64,000 bases of DNA, taken from assembly GCF_963677315.1 (NCBI RefSeq), contig NZ_OY781939.1, forward strand, positions 1,364,001 through 1,428,000, in the 5' to 3' direction. A program made the position numbers and the translations under genes. The notes under the pieces were generated by a model. It ran no database searches. It had not been told where the DNA came from and was given only the letters and a program-made list of their open reading frames with translations. Source of the DNA: an uncultured Sphaerochaeta sp. (GTDB taxonomy: Bacteria > Spirochaetota > Spirochaetia > Sphaerochaetales > Sphaerochaetaceae). Within the stretch, counting starts at the first letter, position 1; each line of letters begins with the position of its first letter. Shown here one piece after another: positions 36,742-44,918 of the stretch.

Positions 36742-37908
36742 TTACCTTCCCATCGTCCCTAGGCTGATCTCGCCAGACTCCTCAAGATTCTCTACTGACT
36801 TAAGCTTTCTGTTGTACCGCACCAATCTTGCACGCATTCCCTCAGTGGTATAGAAGGGGTCATCCTTTGCAAGAGGCAATGAGACGCTCGTATGCTCGGT
36901 TGCAGATTTGTACATTGCACTAATCAGCTGTACAGCCTTTCTTCCTTCTTCTCCTGTTACCAGCGGTTCTGTCCCATGCATTACTGCTTGGAGAATATTC
37001 TCCAACTGTGCTTCATGCCCTTCCGTTTTAAGGGAAGGAAGCGATTCATATAATGCATTCAGTTCCACTTCAGTCTCAGGATTGGGCTGGATAAACCCAT
37101 TAGGCAACTGCTTGGCTGATTTCACATACCAAGGAATACCGATTGAGGCTTTCTCAGTGGCAAGTAAGAACTCCTGTTTCTCATCATGCTCGACCAGGCA
37201 GGAATTTACCTCAGCCACCATATTTGGGTAAGAAAGGATTGAAAGGGAGACATCCTCAACCTCACTGTTACTATGCCCCACATTGTTCATGACCGACACA
37301 ACCTGGTCAGGAACGCCTATGAGCCATTGGAGCATATCAATCTGGTGTACAGCATGGTTGAGCGTACAACCCCCACCTTCCTTTTCATAGGTCCCACGCC
37401 ACCAGAGGTCGTAATAGGCAGAGCCACGCCACCACATTGAGTTCACACGGGCCAGGAGCACCCTGCCTAATACGCCTTCATCCAAGAGCTGTTTCACACG
37501 CATGGCAGCAGTTTTGAATCGATTCTGGCTGATAACCGAGAGAATCTTACCACTTCTCTTCTGGGCCTCGATCATCTGGTCACACTCAGCAAGGGAAGGA
37601 GCCATCGGTTTCTCAACAATGACATGCTTTCCTGCTTCCATGAAAGCAACCGTCACCTGACAATGCAGGGAAGGAGGTAAGCAGAGCGATACCAAATCAA
37701 TGTCATCACGGGATAGAAGCTCATGATAGTCCTTGGTTATGGCAACTGAACTACTGAGATCATAGGTTTGTGCCAATGTTTCAGCCTTCGACGGATAGGA
37801 ATCGCAGAGGGCCCTTACCTCGCAGAGATTCCCCAACGCAAGAAACCCCTTCACGTGTGCTTTTGCAATGCCACCAGAGCCAATGATGGCTACACCAATT
37901 TTATCCAT
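36742..37908 (-). CDS. Gfo/Idh/MocA family oxidoreductase
   Basis: 388 aa from ATG 37908 (MDKIGVAIIGSGGIAKAHVKGF), chosen for the Rossmann fold at the very start and the AGGGG site upstream; the frame is open eight codons more. EKP motif in VIVEKPMAPS; active-site segment YYDLWWRGTYEKEGGGCTLNHAVHQIDMLQWL. First of three tandem family members, 78 bp after the end of the tetR gene on the same strand. The three probably oxidise and re-reduce positions of one glycoside or cyclitol, as sets of these enzymes do in keto-sugar routes; this is inference. Confidence 0.83.
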   Translation of the reverse strand: MDKIGVAIIGSGGIAKAHVKGFLALGNLCEVRALCDSYPSKAETLAQTYDLSSSVAITKDYHELLSRDDIDLVSLCLPPSLHCQVTVAFMEAGKHVIVEKPMAPSLAECDQMIEAQKRSGKILSVISQNRFKTAAMRVKQLLDEGVLGRVLLARVNSMWWRGSAYYDLWWRGTYEKEGGGCTLNHAVHQIDMLQWLIGVPDQVVSVMNNVGHSNSEVEDVSLSILSYPNMVAEVNSCLVEHDEKQEFLLATEKASIGIPWYVKSAKQLPNGFIQPNPETEVELNALYESLPSLKTEGHEAQLENILQAVMHGTEPLVTGEEGRKAVQLISAMYKSATEHTSVSLPLAKDDPFYTTEGMRARLVRYNRKLKSVENLEESGEISLGTMGR

Positions 37909-37986
37909 ATGCTCGCCCCTTTCTCCTAACACAATATGATCTCTTTCTGGAAATGAGATATAACAACACCCTAAGATGTTGAGGAA

Positions 37987-38598
37987 TCATTTATTGGCCA
38001 ACAAAGCAGGAATCAACAAATTCCTGCAATAGGACAATCCCTCTTCAACCAAGTCAAATCCTGCTGAGCTGATGTTCCAGTCCAGAAAGAGCCCCCTGAT
38101 GGCCCTATTGAAAAGCACCGCAAGGTAGGAGCTCTCCCTGTCCTTCCTGAACTCACCTGATCTCTGTCCTTCCTCAATGATGCTTCTGATGAAGGTATGC
38201 CAGAATCGGGACTGGTCGGTAATGACCTTGGTGGAACCCTCGTTGCTCACCTGGTTGGCATAGAGTACTTTCAGCATCTCAACCCCGATAACATCACGTA
38301 CATAGGTTAGCTGCAACTCCGTGAATTTTAGAAGCTCGAGCGCTGCATCTTTCTCTTTTAATACCTCTTCCTCAATACTTCGATAGTAGGCATCAATGGC
38401 CCAGAACTCCTGTACAATGATATCGCTCTTTGTGGAGAAGTAGGTATAAAAACTCCCCTTTGCAGTACCTGCATAGTCGGTTATCTGCTGGATGGAGACC
38501 TGGTTGAACCCCTTTTGCTTGAAGAGCGTCAGGGCACTCTCGAATATCAAGCGCTTGGTTGCCTCAGCTTTGCTTGTCCCCTTTGATTTCTTGGCCAT
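37987..38598 (-). CDS. TetR family transcriptional regulator
   Basis: 203 aa. N-terminal helix-turn-helix at about 12-60 (KRLIFESALTLFKQKGFNQVSIQQITDYAGTAKGSFYTYFSTKSDIIVQEF), then an all-helical ligand domain resembling the FadR/lactate-type TetR_C. Last gene of the etfB-etfA-glcD-tetR run, 9 bp after glcD, so it is probably autoregulated. The palindrome upstream of etfB is its likely site. The ligand could be the hydroxy-acid or its CoA/keto product. Confidence 0.88.
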   Translation of the reverse strand: MAKKSKGTSKAEATKRLIFESALTLFKQKGFNQVSIQQITDYAGTAKGSFYTYFSTKSDIIVQEFWAIDAYYRSIEEEVLKEKDAALELLKFTELQLTYVRDVIGVEMLKVLYANQVSNEGSTKVITDQSRFWHTFIRSIIEEGQRSGEFRKDRESSYLAVLFNRAIRGLFLDWNISSAGFDLVEEGLSYCRNLLIPALLANK

Positions 38599-38607
38599 TA
38601 CCCTTCC

Positions 38608-40026
38608 TTATAGGAGAATCTTCCCAGGATTCATGATATTCTTTGGGTCAAGCGCCTGCTTGACTGCACACAGTAACTGGTACTCCGCCCCTGGAGTCAC
38701 GTCCTTGAAGAACGACCTCCTCTTCAGCCCAATACCATGCTCCCCGCTGATCTTCCCCCCAAGCTCCCCTACGATAAATGCATAGAACTCGGAAAGCAAC
38801 CGTGGTTCCATCTCCAACCACTCCTCCATGGAACTTTCGGGATTCTTCACCAGTGTTGCATGAAGGTTACCATCTCCGGCGTGGCCATAACAAGGAATTT
38901 TCATGTTGTATTTGCTGGAGAGCTGCTCAAGACGGGGAATGACCAAAGGAATGGAGCCAATGGGAACAACCACATCTTCCAGACTCTGAATAGGACTGTA
39001 GACCTTGATGGCCTCGGCAATATTCCGCCTAATGGACCAGATTCTCTCCCTGGTTGTGGCGTCCTCTGCAATATAGACTTCCATCGCCTTATGATCGGAA
39101 CAGAGATCACCAACCTGGATGAGATCATGTTCAACCTGGCTTTCATCAGTACCATCAATCTCAATGAGCAGCATCGCCCCCACTCCCACAAGAGGAAGAC
39201 TCTCATTCAGATACGAGCAGGACATCTCGAGAGAACTTCTGTCCATAAACTCAATACTGGTGGGGATGATCCCTTGTTTCATAATCAGGGGAACGACAGA
39301 GATGGCATCCTGGGCAGTCCTAAAAGGAACCAAGAGATTAGAGGCAGAGGTGGGCACGCCAAGGAGTCTGATGGTTGCCTTGGTGATAATGCCAAGGGTC
39401 CCCTCTGAACCGATGTACAGTTGCTTGAGATCATACCCACTGACATCCTTGGTCACCTTTCCTCCCAATTGGACCACTTCTCCCTGGGGAGTAACGACCT
39501 CCATACCGAGGATATAGCGCCCGGTTACTCCGTATTTCACGGCCTTCCCACCGCCAGCGTTCTCCGCAATATTACCTCCAAGAAAGCATGTCTCCAGACT
39601 CATCGGATAGCCGGCGAAAAAAAGCCCGGTCTGTTTAAGCCGCTCGTTCAGCTCATTGGTTACAATCCCTGCCTCAGCGGTCACGGTAAGGTTTGCCTCA
39701 TCAATCTCCAGCACCTTGTTCATCTTCTCCACCGAGAGCACAATTCCCCCATGAATTGGAATCGCACCACCAGAGAGACCAGAGCCAGCACCACGTGGGG
39801 TTACCGGTATGGTGTACCGGTCAGCCAACTTCATGACCGCACTGATCTGCTCAGTAGAGACGGGAGTAAGCACTACCTCCGGCATATGGCTGAACTGCTC
39901 CCTGCTGGTCTCGTCATGGCTGTAATTTTCTATCCGCTCTGTGTCGGTGAACAGGTTATGCTCCCCTACAATCACCTTCAGCTCCTCAAGAATGGATGGG
40001 GTAATTGCTGTATAGCTGGTATTCAT
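38608..40026 (-). CDS. FAD-linked hydroxy-acid dehydrogenase, GlcD/LctD-like
   Basis: Oxidises a 2-hydroxy-acid (lactate or glycolate class) and passes electrons to the Etf encoded next to it. 472 aa, the usual size of GlcD. N-terminal VAO-type FAD domain with TPVTPRGAGSGLSGGAIPIHGG (about 75-97) and GNIAENAGGGKAVKYGVT. C-terminal FAD-oxidase domain with the metal-binding CYGHAGDGNLHATL and GKISGEHGIGLKRR. Cytoplasmic. Gene order etfB-etfA-glcD matches the lctBCD lactate dehydrogenase complex of acetogens, which drives lactate oxidation by flavin-based confurcation. Start overlaps the etfA stop by 4 bp. Confidence 0.88.
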   Translation of the reverse strand: MNTSYTAITPSILEELKVIVGEHNLFTDTERIENYSHDETSREQFSHMPEVVLTPVSTEQISAVMKLADRYTIPVTPRGAGSGLSGGAIPIHGGIVLSVEKMNKVLEIDEANLTVTAEAGIVTNELNERLKQTGLFFAGYPMSLETCFLGGNIAENAGGGKAVKYGVTGRYILGMEVVTPQGEVVQLGGKVTKDVSGYDLKQLYIGSEGTLGIITKATIRLLGVPTSASNLLVPFRTAQDAISVVPLIMKQGIIPTSIEFMDRSSLEMSCSYLNESLPLVGVGAMLLIEIDGTDESQVEHDLIQVGDLCSDHKAMEVYIAEDATTRERIWSIRRNIAEAIKVYSPIQSLEDVVVPIGSIPLVIPRLEQLSSKYNMKIPCYGHAGDGNLHATLVKNPESSMEEWLEMEPRLLSEFYAFIVGELGGKISGEHGIGLKRRSFFKDVTPGAEYQLLCAVKQALDPKNIMNPGKILL

Positions 40027-41018
40027 GCCTTCCTCCTCTGCTCAAGGCGCTTCTCAATCTCTGGGAGTACCTGAAACAGGTCCCCGATGATGGCGAAATC
40101 AGCAATACCAAGGATATTGGCTTGCTCATCACTGTTGATTGCCACAATACACTTGGCTGTCTTGATACCTGCGAGGTGTTGGATGGCCCCAGAGATACCG
40201 GCAGCAAGATAGAGTCGGGGAGAGATGGTTTTTCCTGAAAGGCCAACCTGATGAGGATAGGAAGCCCAACCTCGGTCCACTGCGTCCCGGCTCGCACCTA
40301 CTTCTGCACCAAACGCCTTGGCCAGACGCTCGATCAGGGCAAAGTTATCCCGTTTCTTGAGTCCCTTTCCCCCAGAGATGACAATATCTGCTTCTTCGAT
40401 GGATCCACTCTGACCTTCGAGAGCCCTTAGTCCCAATACCTCGACAGAGGGCTTTTCACGCTTGGGAGGTACAGCTACCTCTTCCACCACGAAAGGACGG
40501 TCACTCCTTGCTTCAAGCGGCTTGGTAGAACGTGGCCTAACGGTAGCCATCTGCGGCCGGTGGTTCGGGGTCTTTATCGTTGCCATGATGTTGCCACCTA
40601 TTGCAGGTCGGGTCTGCAAGAGATTCCCCGTTCCTTCCTCGATAGCCAGCTCGGTGCAGTCGGCAGTCAACCCTGCATGAGCCTTGACTGCCACATAGGG
40701 CATCAAGGTCCTTCCAGAGGTGGTTGCTGCTGCAATGATAATCTGCGGCTCCTTCTCAGTAATAAGACGGAGAAGTTGCTCAGCATACGGTTCGCAGACA
40801 AACGAAGAGAGAGAAGGATCATCGGCAAGGTAGATGATATCGGCTCCCTGGACGGAGAGACGCTTCAGGTCATCCAATCTGACATTGTAACCGATGACAA
40901 CTGCGGCCAGTCTCACGTTGAGGGTATCGGCGAGAGACCTTCCCCGTGCCAACAGCTCATATGAAACATCCTTTACCCTACCCTGATGGCATTCGCTTAT
41001 TGTCCAAACTTCATGCAT
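40023..41018 (-). CDS. etfA: Electron transfer flavoprotein, alpha subunit
   Basis: FAD-binding subunit of an electron-transfer flavoprotein that takes electrons from the adjacent GlcD-like enzyme. 331 aa. N-terminal Etf domain, then the C-terminal FAD domain with the signature VGLSGKTISPRLYLAAGISGAIQHLAGI and INSDEQANILGIADFAIIGD. There is no N-terminal ferredoxin-like extension such as some LctC proteins carry. Overlaps etfB by 8 bp and glcD by 4 bp, so the three are translated together. Confidence 0.92.
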   Translation of the reverse strand: MHEVWTISECHQGRVKDVSYELLARGRSLADTLNVRLAAVVIGYNVRLDDLKRLSVQGADIIYLADDPSLSSFVCEPYAEQLLRLITEKEPQIIIAAATTSGRTLMPYVAVKAHAGLTADCTELAIEEGTGNLLQTRPAIGGNIMATIKTPNHRPQMATVRPRSTKPLEARSDRPFVVEEVAVPPKREKPSVEVLGLRALEGQSGSIEEADIVISGGKGLKKRDNFALIERLAKAFGAEVGASRDAVDRGWASYPHQVGLSGKTISPRLYLAAGISGAIQHLAGIKTAKCIVAINSDEQANILGIADFAIIGDLFQVLPEIEKRLEQRRKA

Positions 41019-41823
41019 TGCGTCCTCCTAACAAATCACGTTCCTCAAGGAAGGTGAACAATTGATCGACTGCCACATGAAGCGAAGCATCATCCTCTAC
41101 CTTCACCATGCTGCATTGCCTGCTTACTTTGGGAGTCTCAATTTTTACCACCCGGGTTGGAGATCCCTTCAGCCCCAAGAATGCTGGATCTGTATCCAGA
41201 TCGGAGGCACTCCATGTGATAATCTCTGTGGCCATGGCACGTTTCTTTCCTTTGAGGGTGGGAAGACGAGGCTCGGCAATTTCCTTGACCACGGTAAGGA
41301 GGGCAGGAAGAGGAGACCTAACTCGCTGGTACCCCTCCTCGATCAAACGCTCGGCTATCAGGTTCTTTGAATCAATCTCCTCTACTGATGCAACATAGGA
41401 GAGCACCGGCAGGTCCAACCATGAAGCCACTGCCGGTCCAACCTGGGCAGTATCACCATCGGTTGCCCGCTCCCCGGTAATGACCAGATCAGGAATGCCA
41501 ACTTTCTCTATGGCTTTTGCCAGTACATAGGAGGTTGCCCAGGTATCGGAGCCTGCAAAGGCCCGGTCATTCAGGTGATAGACATCATCACACCCCATGG
41601 CAATGGATTCCTTGAGTACTTTCACAGCACTCGCTGGCCCCATGGTGATGACCGTCACGCGTCCACCACTGCGGTCTTTGATTCGTAACGCCGTTTCCAA
41701 GGCATACACATCCAATGGATTCAGGATGGCAGCAGAACCGCTACGGATCATGGTACCGGTCTCCTTGTCCATCTGGACATCACTGGTCTGTGGAACCTGC
41801 TTGATAAGAACTATACTGTGCAT
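41011..41823 (-). CDS. etfB: Electron transfer flavoprotein, beta subunit
   Basis: 270 aa. Etf beta features: IVLIKQVPQTSDVQMDKETGTMIR at the N-terminus, DVYALETALRIKDR, VITMGPASAVKVLKESIAMGCDDVYHLND and DLVITGERATDGDTAQVGPAVASWLDLP, the nucleotide-binding stretch. First gene of the operon; GAGGGG lies 8 nt before the ATG, and a promoter with a palindrome is visible upstream. Whether this Etf is a bifurcating type, with a second functional FAD here, needs structure-based alignment. Confidence 0.92.
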   Translation of the reverse strand: MHSIVLIKQVPQTSDVQMDKETGTMIRSGSAAILNPLDVYALETALRIKDRSGGRVTVITMGPASAVKVLKESIAMGCDDVYHLNDRAFAGSDTWATSYVLAKAIEKVGIPDLVITGERATDGDTAQVGPAVASWLDLPVLSYVASVEEIDSKNLIAERLIEEGYQRVRSPLPALLTVVKEIAEPRLPTLKGKKRAMATEIITWSASDLDTDPAFLGLKGSPTRVVKIETPKVSRQCSMVKVEDDASLHVAVDQLFTFLEERDLLGGRNA

Positions 41824-41845
41824 GAAAATTCCCCTCTTTTTCTCT

Positions 41846-41896
41846 ATCCTAAAAGGGGTTTTGTGCTAGGTCAACATTTTTTTTGACCGCGGTCAA
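41846..41896 (-). promoter_or_regulatory. etfB promoter with TTGACC/GGTCAA operator array
   Basis: Reading the minus strand, -35 TTGACC (41874-41869), 17-bp spacer, -10 TAGGAT (41851-41846); +1 near 41839. Just upstream is a perfect 14-bp palindrome TTGACCGCGGTCAA (41883-41896). The -35 box itself is a third copy of the same half-site, 8 bp away. A natural binding site for the TetR protein at the end of the operon. Confidence 0.6.
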
Positions 41897-42122
41897 TTTT
41901 ATTTTTTTCTATTCCCCTAAATAAAGAAATCGCTAAATTTTCCTTGACTTACCAACCTATAGAACAAGCAAAAGAAATCCGCTATCCATGGTAGTGATTG
42001 ACCATTTTGATACCTTTACTGGTTGTCTAACTTAAAGAGTCACCAACTGCTAGAAGCTCCTTCCATATGATTGTTCTTGACCAGTTAGTAATAAAGCAAC
42101 GTACCAATCCAATAGTATTGTA
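41897..42122. other. Non-coding, AT-rich spacer
   Basis: Part of the 331-bp gap between etfB and the AlbA_2 gene. AT-rich by eye. Two more TTGACC words occur at 41996 and 42075. No open frame with a ribosome site, no RNA gene and no clear terminator seen. Confidence 0.5.
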
Positions 42123-42131
42123 TGTTATAAT
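42123..42131 (+). promoter_or_regulatory. Extended -10 promoter of the AlbA_2 ATPase gene
   Basis: TGTTATAAT, a perfect TATAAT with the upstream TG. Predicted +1 near 42138, giving a short leader with AAGGA before the ATG at 42155. Confidence 0.6.
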
Positions 42132-42154
42132 CACAGAAGGGTCTAAGGAAAATT

Positions 42155-43561
42155 ATGATTGAAAAATTTGTTGCTGAATCTACTGAATGTGATTTCAAGG
42201 TAGCACTTGAAACAAGGAAACCTAAAAGTTGGCTCAAAAGCGTAAGTGCTTTTGCTAACTCGATAGGAGGAACACTTGTTTTCGGTGTTGCAAATAATAA
42301 GCAGCCTATTGGCCTCAATGATATTCAAAATGATGCTGAAACTATTAGTCGACTAATAAAAGAACGAATTACCCCTTTACCCCAGTTTGTACTATCACCA
42401 ATAAAAGAAGATGAGTGTGATGTACTTTTGTTGACAATCCTTGCCGGTCGTTCGACACCATATTACTATAAGTCAGATGGAATAAAAGAGGCCTATATAC
42501 GGATTGGAAATGAAAGCGTGGTAGCACCCGACCATATATTGAACGAATTGATTCTCAAAGGTACTAATCGCTCATTTGATTCATTAATCACTGATGCCAA
42601 AAAAGCAGATTATAGCTTTACATTACTAGAAGCCACGTACCTAGAACAGACAGGAACTCATTTTAATCCAACTGATTACATATCGTTTGGATTAACTGAT
42701 AAGAATGGTTATCTCACAAACGCTGGTAAATTAGTTGCTGATCAACCACTTATCAGGAATTCTCGAATTTTTTGTACACACTGGAATGGTTTGGATAAAG
42801 GATCTATTTTTGAAGATGCAATAGACGATAAGGAATATGAAGGAAACCTCATTAGTTTATTACGTAACTGTACTGACTTTATTCGGAATAATACTAAAGT
42901 GAGATTCGTTAAAGAAGCTTTATATCGAGTTGATAAACCCGATTATGCAGACAGAGCAGTAACAGAAGCCATCGTCAATGCAATTATCCATCGAGATTAT
43001 ATTGTGCTTGGAAGTGAAATTCATATTGATATTTTTGATGACCGCTTGGAAATCCAATCACCTGGAGGCATGTATGATGGGCGAGCAATACAAGATCATG
43101 ACATTAGCACTATCGGTTCTGTTAGACGTAATCCTGTAATTGCTGATTTATTCCATCGAATGAAATTTATGGAAAGAAGGGGTAGCGGATTGACCAAGAT
43201 ACTGAATGAGACTGAGAAACTTTCAGGCTACACGAAACAAATGAAGCCCCAGTTTTTTTCCACTCCATCAGATTTTCGCGTAGTATTAAAAAATACCAAC
43301 TATCCAGATAGTAAAGACACCGCGCAAGACACCGCGCAAGACACCGCGCAAGACACCGCGCAAGATAGTCGTTTGAAAATGTTGCTAGAATTTTGTTCTG
43401 TTCCAAGAACCAGGGAAGAGATGCAGGGATATATTGGCATAGAACATAGGGAACATTTTAGAAAAACGTTCCTCACGCCATTACTCGCATCTGGAAAACT
43501 CCAGATGACCATACCAGACAAGCCTACCAGCAAATATCAGAAGTACTTTGCCGTACGATGA
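42155..43561 (+). CDS. AlbA_2 / RecG-like ATP-binding protein with DTAQ repeat
   Basis: 468 aa, AT-rich by eye, with codons unlike its neighbours. N-terminal AlbA_2 (Schlafen-type) nucleic-acid domain at about 1-130 (EFVAESTECDFKVAL-like start, SVSAFANSIGGTLVFGVANNKQPIG). A GHKL-type ATP domain follows at about 265-370 (DRAVTEAIVNAIIHRDYIVLG, RLEIQSPGGMYDG, RRNPVIADLFHRMKFMERRGSGL), as in COG2865 transcription-regulator-like proteins. Then four DTAQ repeats (388-403) and a winged-helix tail. The role is not established for the family; regulation or mobile-element/phage-linked functions have been suggested. It stands alone between operons, which fits a lateral insertion. Confidence 0.78.
   Translation: MIEKFVAESTECDFKVALETRKPKSWLKSVSAFANSIGGTLVFGVANNKQPIGLNDIQNDAETISRLIKERITPLPQFVLSPIKEDECDVLLLTILAGRSTPYYYKSDGIKEAYIRIGNESVVAPDHILNELILKGTNRSFDSLITDAKKADYSFTLLEATYLEQTGTHFNPTDYISFGLTDKNGYLTNAGKLVADQPLIRNSRIFCTHWNGLDKGSIFEDAIDDKEYEGNLISLLRNCTDFIRNNTKVRFVKEALYRVDKPDYADRAVTEAIVNAIIHRDYIVLGSEIHIDIFDDRLEIQSPGGMYDGRAIQDHDISTIGSVRRNPVIADLFHRMKFMERRGSGLTKILNETEKLSGYTKQMKPQFFSTPSDFRVVLKNTNYPDSKDTAQDTAQDTAQDTAQDSRLKMLLEFCSVPRTREEMQGYIGIEHREHFRKTFLTPLLASGKLQMTIPDKPTSKYQKYFAVR
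43316..43363 (+). repeat. Tandem 12-bp repeat, four copies, coding DTAQ
   Basis: GACACCGCGCAA repeated exactly four times with no substitutions, flanked on both sides by GATAGT. GC-rich inside an AT-rich gene; each unit adds Asp-Thr-Ala-Gln in frame, so copy number can change without a frameshift. Confidence 0.95.
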
Positions 43562-43579
43562 TTTTCAGCTGGAGAATCA

Positions 43580-44851
43580 CTACATTCCTGAGAGCATATC
43601 CAAGGCTAGGTCAAACAGTCCCAATTCGTAGTAGAGATCTAGCACGGTATAGCGGTTTCGGATCATCTGAGCACCAGTAACTGCATGGCGGAGCCCTTCC
43701 AGATTACTTGCAATATCAGCAGGAGTAACCGGACAGCCAACCTCCTTCATTGCTTCTTTCAGTTCCTGGTACGGAGGTAGTTGCTCATCCATTCTCTCGA
43801 TCAGGGCAGGGAGCAGTGCGACAAGCTCCTCTCTTCGGGTAAGCAAGGCGTCCCCATCAAGGAATTTCTCTTTTGCGATGGCCAAAGTCTGCTTCCTTAC
43901 GCTTTCATCGGGGAAGAATGCCGTAATCGATTGCTCGCGTTCCTCCCAACTCTCTGCACCGGTGAGCGGGATACCAGCAAGATCCAACTGCTTGAGCTGT
44001 TCATAGAGGTAGGTAATGGTCAGGGTACCGATGGAGACCTTAAAGCCATGGCTTACCGGAAGCCCATCCTTACTCAAGTGTTCCATCTCCCAAATATGGC
44101 TGATCAAGTGCTCAGCACCACTGGCAGGGCGTGAGTCATGCATCACTTGCATCGCAAACCCACTTGCTGAAAGCGCATCGAAAAGCAGACCGATGGAACG
44201 CCCCCTTCTTTGTGCTATCCCTGCATGATGGGCATAGACTTTTCTCAGCGGAATCTGGACCATGTCCCATACATCTCTGCGGATTGGGTGAACCCCAACC
44301 AGATCTGCAAGAATCCAATCCATACCGGCAGTGTACTTTGCCATGCAATCACCAAAACCACTCGCGATCATGTCCATGGGAGCTTCACGGAGTACTTTGG
44401 TATCAGCAAGCACCACCATAGGGGCAGCACAGGGAAGCGTCTGCTTGAAACCACCTACCGAGACTGCTGCGCCATAGGAGGTATATCCATCAACAGAAGG
44501 AGCTGTGGCGACAACCATATAGGGACGGTCCAACTCAGCACTTGCACGCTTGGTAATATCGTTGAGTGTTCCAGAGCCAAGGACCACTGCAATACTGTTG
44601 TCCCTCTCCAGGCTCAGCCTAACTTGTGCAATTGCATGCTCATCAGCATAAGGCTGCGGCTCAGAAGGGAAAATGAACTGTCTGACCTGGATATCAGCCT
44701 TCTCAAGCGATCTGGAAACAGGGAACCCACCGACTTTCAGTGTTATACCATCTGCTACCAACAACGCCGGGGTATGTCCAAATGCCTCGACAAAGACTGA
44801 TCCAACCCGTTCAAGAGCTCCTTCCTCAACTACTGAAATTTTCGTATCCAT
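43580..44851 (-). CDS. Glycerol-1-phosphate dehydrogenase, EgsA/AraM family
   Basis: NAD(P)H-dependent reduction of dihydroxyacetone phosphate to sn-glycerol 1-phosphate. 423 aa from ATG 44851, which follows GGGGAGG; the frame runs 37 codons further without support. Iron-alcohol-dehydrogenase fold: VVLGSGTLNDITK (nucleotide loop), APSVDGYTSYGAAV, MIASGFGDCMAKYTAGMDW (metal Asp), DSRPASGAEHLISHIWEM (metal His) and SHGFKVS (metal His). AraM of Bacillus is the nearest named relative. Bacterial members feed archaea-type ether lipid precursors, or act on other keto-phosphates next to sugar genes. No lipid gene is adjacent here, so the role is open. Confidence 0.85.
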   Translation of the reverse strand: MDTKISVVEEGALERVGSVFVEAFGHTPALLVADGITLKVGGFPVSRSLEKADIQVRQFIFPSEPQPYADEHAIAQVRLSLERDNSIAVVLGSGTLNDITKRASAELDRPYMVVATAPSVDGYTSYGAAVSVGGFKQTLPCAAPMVVLADTKVLREAPMDMIASGFGDCMAKYTAGMDWILADLVGVHPIRRDVWDMVQIPLRKVYAHHAGIAQRRGRSIGLLFDALSASGFAMQVMHDSRPASGAEHLISHIWEMEHLSKDGLPVSHGFKVSIGTLTITYLYEQLKQLDLAGIPLTGAESWEEREQSITAFFPDESVRKQTLAIAKEKFLDGDALLTRREELVALLPALIERMDEQLPPYQELKEAMKEVGCPVTPADIASNLEGLRHAVTGAQMIRNRYTVLDLYYELGLFDLALDMLSGM

Positions 44852-44918
44852 GCAAGCCTCCCCACCCAGCATACCACAGACTCTTGTAGCGGGAAAAGCT
44901 GTAGGATACACTACCCGC

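Noticed and set aside
38737..39408. Long open frame antisense to the glcD-like gene (about 220 codons)
   Set aside because: Low-complexity composition, no domain, no ribosome site; the sense frame is a full-length known enzyme.
43316..43363. Short tandem repeat as a CRISPR-like array
   Set aside because: Units are adjacent with no spacers, 12 bp long and in frame; it is a coding microsatellite.
44673..44918. Upstream extension of the SGNH hydrolase frame
   Set aside because: It runs antisense through the 5' part of the glycerol-1-phosphate dehydrogenase gene and adds residues not seen in SGNH proteins.
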